A DNA stretch of 10,063 bases from Ferruginibacter sp. (GTDB lineage Bacteria; Bacteroidota; Bacteroidia; Chitinophagales; Chitinophagaceae), in the NCBI GenBank assembly GCA_025352435.1, contig JANXTN010000292.1:1-10063 (forward strand). The letters are read 5' to 3'. This document shows, piece after piece, positions 5,633 to 10,063 of this stretch (position 1 is its first letter; each line of letters opens with the position of its first letter). Below the pieces are notes generated by a model, which saw only the letters and a list, made by a program, of their open reading frames with translations, did no database searches and was not told where the DNA came from. The translations under genes were made by a program, and so were the position numbers.

Positions 5633-8600
5633 ATGAATATATCTGAATTATCACTGAGACGGCCGGTACTTGCAACCGTTTTAAATTTAATGATCATCCT
5701 TTTTGGTGTTGTTGGATTTAGTTTTCTTGCGGTAAGAGATTATCCTGCCATTGATCCTGCAGTAGTGAGTGTAAGCACTTCCTATACAGGTGCAAATCCA
5801 GATATCATAGAAAGCCAGATCACAGAGCCGCTGGAAAAGCAGATTAACGGAATACCGGGTATTAAAACAATTACGTCTTCGAGTTCGTTGGGAAGCAGCA
5901 ATATCTCTGTTGAATTTCAATTGGGTGTAGATTTAGAAGCTGCGGCCAGTGATGTAAGAGATAAAGTAGGACAGGCTTCACGCTCTTTACCGCAGGATAT
6001 AGATGCGCCGCCCGTTGTTACAAAAGCAGATGCAAACAGTGATTTTATTTTGATACTTGCCGTACAAAGCCGTACCAAAGGATTGCTGGAGCTTAGTGAC
6101 TATGCAGAGAATGTACTGCAGCAACAATTTCAAACCATTAATCAGGTAAGTTCAGTTAATATTTTTGGGCAGAAAAGATATGCCATGCGTATATGGCTTA
6201 ATCCGGATAAAATGTCGGCCTTCGGTGTAAATTTCAGCAATATAAGAACCTCATTAAACGCAGAAAATATTGATTTGCCACCGGGTAAAATTTATGGAGA
6301 TAATACAGAACTTACTATTAAGACAGTCGGAAGGTTAACTTCTGAAAAGGAATTTCAGGATTTATTAATCAAACAGGATGCAGCAGGAATAGTACGTTTG
6401 CGAGATGTTGCTCGTGTTGAAATTGGACCCGAAGCACTAGAACAGGGTTGGAAATACAATGGTGTAAATGCAGTAGGTATTGTTCTGATTCCGCAGCCTG
6501 GAGCAAATAATATTCAGATAGCAAATGATTTTTACAAAAAATTAGAATCAATAAAAAAGCTGAATAAAACTGATATTGAGATGAATGTTTTGCTCGACAA
6601 TACGCAGAATATCCGTAAATCAATCAGCGAGGTGGAAGAAACGTTGCTAATTTCGTTTGCTTTTGTTGTGCTTGTTATTTTCTTTTTCTTCCGGGATTGG
6701 ATGACTGCCATTCGTCCTTTGATAGATATACCAATCTCTTTGGTGGCAACTTTTTTCATCATGTACATTTCAGGTTTTTCAATCAATATTTTAACCTTAC
6801 TGGGTATCGTTTTAGCAACGGGTTTGGTGGTGGATGATGGTATAGTGGTAACAGAAAATATATTCAGAAAACTTGAAGAAGGTCTGCCAATAAAACAGGC
6901 AGCATTAGAAGGAAGCAAAGAAATTTTCTTTGCTGTAATTTCTACTTCAATCACACTGGCAATTGTTTTTCTACCGGTAATATTTTTAGAAGGTTTTATT
7001 GGAAGGCTCTTTCGTGAATTTGGTATTACCCTGGCATCAGCTGTTCTTATCTCTGCGTTTGTTTCTTTAACTATTACTCCGGTTCTTAATGTGGTGCTGC
7101 GTCGTAAAAAACAGGGACATGGAAAATTTTACATGAAAACAGAACCGTTTTTTACAGGGATGGAAAATGGGTATAAAAACTTGTTAGCAGGTTTTTTAAA
7201 AGTGAGATGGATGGCCTGGGTGATTGTGGTAATATGTTTAATAATGGTATTTTTTATCGGAACAAATTTGCAAAGTGAAATCGCACCTTTGGAAGATAGA
7301 AGCAGCATACGTTTCAGCGTGACAGCGCAGGAGGGGACCAGCTACACAAAAATGCAGAATATATCAGATGAAATTGCAAATTATCTCTACGATTCTATTC
7401 CTGAAAGAGATTTTGTTTTTGCAAGAACACCGGCTGGCTCTGTCAACAGTTCCCAGCCCCGCCTCGCACTAATTCCTCCTGCGGAACGAACACGTTCTCA
7501 GGATCAAATAGCGAACGACCTAAATCGTAAAATGATTAGGTTTAATGAGGCAAAGATTTTTGCAACCCAAGAGCAAACAATTGCTGTAGGCGCGGGTTCA
7601 CGTGGTAGTTTGCCGGTTCAGTTTATTTTACAGAATCAGGATCTGGAAAAAATCAAATCCATTATTCCGACCTTTTTAGACGAGGCAAAAAAAGACAAAA
7701 CATTTTCTAACGTTGATGTTAATCTAAAATTTAATAAACCGGAAATTTCATTAACCGTAGATCGAATGAAGGCAAAAGATCTTGGTCTGTCGTCACAGGA
7801 TATTGTGGGTGCCATACAATCTGCTTTTAGTGGCGGCAGGCTTGCATACTTTCTTCGAAACGGATACCAGTACTCAGTTATAGCACAGGTAGAAAGAACG
7901 GAAAGAGATAAGCCGGGCGATATTTCTAAATTGTATGTGCGCAATAACAAAGGAGAAAACATTCCATTAAGTGCTGTAGTAAAATTGCAGGAAACCAGCA
8001 GTCCGCCAAGTCTGTTTCACTTTAATAGATATAAAGCTGCAACAATTTCTGCATCCCTGTCAGAAGGCAAAACAATAGGCGACGGCATTAAAGCGATGCA
8101 GGCCATTTCAAAAAAACTGCTCGACGAATCTTATCAGACCGCACTCAGCGGCCCATCACGAGATTATGCTGAAAGCAGCAGCAACATTGCATTTGCTTTT
8201 GGGCTAGCGCTTATTCTTATTTATCTCGTTTTGGCAGCACAGTTCGAAAGTTTTGTAGATCCGTTTATCATTATGCTCACGGTGCCGCTTGCGCTTGCCG
8301 GGGCATTGCTCAGCTTGTTTATATTTGGACAAACACTCAATATATTTTCAGAAATCGGTATGATTATGCTGATTGGTCTCGTAACAAAAAATGGCATTTT
8401 AATTGTTGAATTTGCAAATCAAAAAAGAGAACAAGGGTTGTCAAAATTAGATGCGGTTGTAGAGGCAGCAAGGCAAAGGCTTCGGCCAATTTTAATGACG
8501 AGCCTTGCAACTTCGTTTGGCGCATTGCCCATTGCTTTAAGTTTGGGAGCCGCAGCTGCAAGTCGTGTTCCGCTGGGAATTGTTGTTGTGGGGGGTATTT

Positions 8601-8701
8601 TATTTTCACTTATTCTTACACTTTTTGTAATACCCGCAGTGTATACATTTTTAAGTGGCAAACACAAACACGAAGCAAAAAAAATGGTGATCACTGATTA
8701 A
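5633..8701 (+). CDS. RND efflux permease, HAE-1 (AcrB/MexF-like) family
   Basis: At 1022 residues this is a full-length inner-membrane pump that exports substrates using the proton gradient. It starts MNISELSLRRPVLATVLNLM, with TM1 at about 12-34. A large periplasmic porter loop lies at about 35-335, TM2-TM6 at about 336-490, TM7 near 525-548, a second periplasmic loop follows, and TM8-TM12 span about 852-1005. The proton relay is intact: Asp401 and Asp402 in TM4 (GLVVDDGIVVTENI) and Lys919 in TM10 (LVTKNGILIVEFANQ). These are the residues expected for drug-type HAE-1 pumps, whereas heavy-metal HME pumps have other TM4 motifs. The substrate could be drugs, bile-like compounds, lipids or metabolites. 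The start at 5633 directly gives the canonical N-terminal RRP before TM1. It sits 21 nt after the adaptor and 179 nt before the TolC-like gene. Confidence 0.96.
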   Translation: MNISELSLRRPVLATVLNLMIILFGVVGFSFLAVRDYPAIDPAVVSVSTSYTGANPDIIESQITEPLEKQINGIPGIKTITSSSSLGSSNISVEFQLGVDLEAAASDVRDKVGQASRSLPQDIDAPPVVTKADANSDFILILAVQSRTKGLLELSDYAENVLQQQFQTINQVSSVNIFGQKRYAMRIWLNPDKMSAFGVNFSNIRTSLNAENIDLPPGKIYGDNTELTIKTVGRLTSEKEFQDLLIKQDAAGIVRLRDVARVEIGPEALEQGWKYNGVNAVGIVLIPQPGANNIQIANDFYKKLESIKKLNKTDIEMNVLLDNTQNIRKSISEVEETLLISFAFVVLVIFFFFRDWMTAIRPLIDIPISLVATFFIMYISGFSINILTLLGIVLATGLVVDDGIVVTENIFRKLEEGLPIKQAALEGSKEIFFAVISTSITLAIVFLPVIFLEGFIGRLFREFGITLASAVLISAFVSLTITPVLNVVLRRKKQGHGKFYMKTEPFFTGMENGYKNLLAGFLKVRWMAWVIVVICLIMVFFIGTNLQSEIAPLEDRSSIRFSVTAQEGTSYTKMQNISDEIANYLYDSIPERDFVFARTPAGSVNSSQPRLALIPPAERTRSQDQIANDLNRKMIRFNEAKIFATQEQTIAVGAGSRGSLPVQFILQNQDLEKIKSIIPTFLDEAKKDKTFSNVDVNLKFNKPEISLTVDRMKAKDLGLSSQDIVGAIQSAFSGGRLAYFLRNGYQYSVIAQVERTERDKPGDISKLYVRNNKGENIPLSAVVKLQETSSPPSLFHFNRYKAATISASLSEGKTIGDGIKAMQAISKKLLDESYQTALSGPSRDYAESSSNIAFAFGLALILIYLVLAAQFESFVDPFIIMLTVPLALAGALLSLFIFGQTLNIFSEIGMIMLIGLVTKNGILIVEFANQKREQGLSKLDAVVEAARQRLRPILMTSLATSFGALPIALSLGAAAASRVPLGIVVVGGILFSLILTLFVIPAVYTFLSGKHKHEAKKMVITD

Positions 8702-8748
8702 TAAAAATCACATATTTTTTGAAAGTATTTTTTAAAACATTTGGGGCT

Positions 8749-8871
8749 ATGAAAATATTATCATCATTCAACTCCAGTTCCGGCTATCCGCAGCAATCTT
8801 TTATTTTTGCCAAAAGGCAAATAAAAGGATTTACACTACTATCCGGCAGCCCTTCAACAATATATCCTTAA
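8749..8871 (+). CDS. Doubtful 40-codon ORF between permease and outer-membrane factor
   Basis: An ATG preceded by TTTGGGGCT opens a 40-residue frame beginning MKILSSFNSSSGYPQQSF. It ends in TAA 9 nt before the next gene. The predicted peptide is Ser-rich and mildly basic, has no signal, membrane helix or motif I recognise, and spans the hairpin at 8795-8831. It could be a leader ORF coupling translation to the outer-membrane factor, a genuine small protein, or chance. I lean towards chance or a leader. Confidence 0.2.
   Translation: MKILSSFNSSSGYPQQSFIFAKRQIKGFTLLSGSPSTIYP
8795..8831 (+). repeat. Inverted repeat / RNA hairpin in the permease-OMF intergenic region
   Basis: The core TTTGCC-AAAA-GGCAAA (8806-8821) is a perfect 6-bp stem with a 4-nt loop. 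It extends outward through TTTTA/TAAAA and AATC/GATT pairing, to about 15 bp with a 2-nt bulge on the left arm and a 1-nt bulge on the right. No T-run follows, so it is not a standard terminator. It may act in mRNA processing or stability, or partly attenuate read-through into the OMF gene. The two arms are flanked by near-identical CTATCCGCAGC (8784-8794) and CTATCCGGCAGC (8839-8850). Confidence 0.6.
8802..8809 (+). promoter_or_regulatory. Weak candidate -7 box for the OMF gene
   Basis: TATTTTTG fits TAnnTTTG exactly but overlaps the left arm of the hairpin, lies 71 nt before the start codon and has no TTTG at -33. The motif is likely to arise by chance in AT-rich DNA, so an internal promoter is only a possibility. 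Confidence 0.2.
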
Positions 8872-8880
8872 TCAACAAAT

Positions 8881-10063
8881 ATGCAAGCATTTTATATTAA
8901 ATACAATCAAACTTTTATAAAAGGATCTTTTAAAAATATTTGTGAGGAAATTTTAAAGATAAAGTTTGCCTTAAGTATTTTTTGTGCGTGCTCATTTTCT
9001 CAACAAATTTTTGCACAGGATACTCTGCGCCTTCCTGATGCAATCAAACAGGCATTAGCAATGAGTCTTGATGTTAGCATAGCAAAAAACAATATTGAAG
9101 CTGCAACAATTTTAAATACTTATGGCATTGCAGGCGGCCTGCCCATAATTACAGGAAATATAATTAACAGCGAATCTCTTACCAGCGTAAATCAGAAATT
9201 AAATACAGGTACAAACATTCAAAGAAACAATGCAGCGGCAAATGCCTTAAATGGCAATGTCAACGGGAGTATTTTATTGTTTAATGGAGGAAGAGTAATT
9301 GCAACAAAACAACGGCTTTCCACATTGCAAAATCAAACGGATAAGAAATTAGCGGCGCTTACTCAGAATGTTATTGCTGCTGTAAGTACCTCTTATTATG
9401 ATGTTGTACGCCAGCAGAATTATATAAAAACAATTGATAAATCTATTGATGCATCCAATCAACAATTGGCTATTGTGAAGGCACGACAAAATGCCGGACT
9501 TGCCAACAATGCAGATCTTTTTCAGGCGCAAATAGATTTGAATGCCTTGCAGCAAACTAAAATTGCTCAGCAGCTTATTGTGTCTCAAGCTGAAACGGAA
9601 TTACTTCGTTTGCTTACTGCAAATGCTGACTCGACTGTGCAAATTTCAGATACAATTATTGTTGACAAAAACCTAACGCTGCAATCCGTGTTGGATAAAC
9701 TTTCTGCAAATGCAGAAGTAGCTTCTGCTGAGGACCAGATAGCGATTAATAAATTGATTGTAAAAGAAACCAATGCTCTTCGCTATCCTTCCATAAGAGC
9801 AAATGCAGGTTACAACTTCACAAGAAATCAATCTGCTGCAGGACAATTATTACTTAACCAAAATTACGGTCCAACTTTAGGTCTATCTGTTGCTATTCCC
9901 ATTTTTAATGGCAATATTTACAAGAAGCAGACTCAGGTTGCAGCTATTGATGTACGAAATGCAACTATCAGAAAAGATATTATTGTAAGAGATTATCGTG
10001 CAGACGTTGTAAAGCAATACGAGGCTTACATTTCAACTATATCTCAACTTGAAAATGAAAAAG
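8881..10063 (+). CDS. TolC-family outer-membrane efflux channel, 3' end outside the window
   Basis: The frame opens at ATG 8881 and continues for 394 codons to the window edge. TolC-like proteins are usually about 430-480 residues, so roughly the last tenth or more is missing. This is the trimeric outer-membrane channel of the pump encoded upstream. The signal peptide has its hydrophobic core at about 29-45 (FALSIFCACSFSQQIFA) and likely cleavage before Gln46, leaving mature QDTLRLPDAIKQAL. No in-frame ATG, GTG or TTG gives a shorter start near the core, so the n-region is about 28 residues. The first OEP repeat carries GGR (about 136-138), a long helix with STSYYDVVRQQ, and KARQNAGLANNADLFQAQIDL (200-220). 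The second repeat carries the hallmark GPTLGLSVAIPIFNGNIYKKQ (330-350), followed by another long helix. Its order after adaptor and permease is typical for Bacteroidota efflux operons. Confidence 0.93.
   Translation, partial: MQAFYIKYNQTFIKGSFKNICEEILKIKFALSIFCACSFSQQIFAQDTLRLPDAIKQALAMSLDVSIAKNNIEAATILNTYGIAGGLPIITGNIINSESLTSVNQKLNTGTNIQRNNAAANALNGNVNGSILLFNGGRVIATKQRLSTLQNQTDKKLAALTQNVIAAVSTSYYDVVRQQNYIKTIDKSIDASNQQLAIVKARQNAGLANNADLFQAQIDLNALQQTKIAQQLIVSQAETELLRLLTANADSTVQISDTIIVDKNLTLQSVLDKLSANAEVASAEDQIAINKLIVKETNALRYPSIRANAGYNFTRNQSAAGQLLLNQNYGPTLGLSVAIPIFNGNIYKKQTQVAAIDVRNATIRKDIIVRDYRADVVKQYEAYISTISQLENEK

Noticed and set aside
6532..6954. 140-codon open frame on the minus strand inside the permease gene
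   Set aside because: It lies fully antisense to conserved transmembrane segments of the RND permease, has no recognisable domain, and is explained by the codon usage of the real gene.
1..10063. Search for CRISPR arrays, tRNA or rRNA genes, insertion sequences and defence systems
   Set aside because: No regular direct repeats with spacers, no cloverleaf or rRNA sequence, and no transposase, integrase or nuclease gene were seen; nearly all the sequence is explained by ordinary genes.

Overview
The window looks like chromosomal DNA of a Bacteroidota bacterium. It is AT-rich. Genes have no clear Shine-Dalgarno sequences but sit behind short A/T-rich leaders, and several starts are preceded by the TAnnTTTG-type -7 box typical of the phylum. 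Short lipoprotein signals (VGC, LSC, MAC) recur. The protein flavour resembles Chitinophagaceae and relatives, but that family-level placement is an impression from memory and was not tested.

Layout from left to right. (1) 1-411, minus strand: 5' part of a DUF937-like gene that runs off the left edge. (2) 481-1257, minus: lipoprotein with an N-terminal COG3650-like region and a C-terminal META/HslJ domain, probably able to co-transcribe with the DUF937 gene 69 nt downstream. (3) 1389-2207, plus: class C acid phosphatase / 5'-nucleotidase lipoprotein of the e(P4) family, divergent from the META gene. (4) 2208-2389: convergent intergenic region with degenerate 7-8 nt repeats, a strong hairpin terminator and a short TTCACCA repeat. 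(5) 2390-3733, minus: E2 acyltransferase of a 2-oxo acid dehydrogenase complex. (6) 3818-4324, minus: purE of purine biosynthesis. (7) 4325-4519: divergent control region. (8) 4520 to the right edge, plus: adaptor lipoprotein, RND permease and TolC-like outer-membrane factor, the last cut off at the window end.

The right half forms one functional unit. The periplasmic adaptor, the inner-membrane proton-driven pump and the outer-membrane channel together make a tripartite efflux machine. Adaptor and permease are 21 nt apart and surely co-transcribed. The OMF gene is separated by 179 nt holding a stable hairpin and a 40-codon ORF, which could tune its expression separately. No regulator gene accompanies the pump in this window. 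The left half is a set of unrelated housekeeping and envelope genes.

I did not find a convincing undescribed system. The most interesting leftovers are the permease-OMF intergenic hairpin/small ORF, the repeats in the convergent intergenic region, a minigene overlapping the phosphatase start, and the unusually long n-region of the OMF signal peptide.
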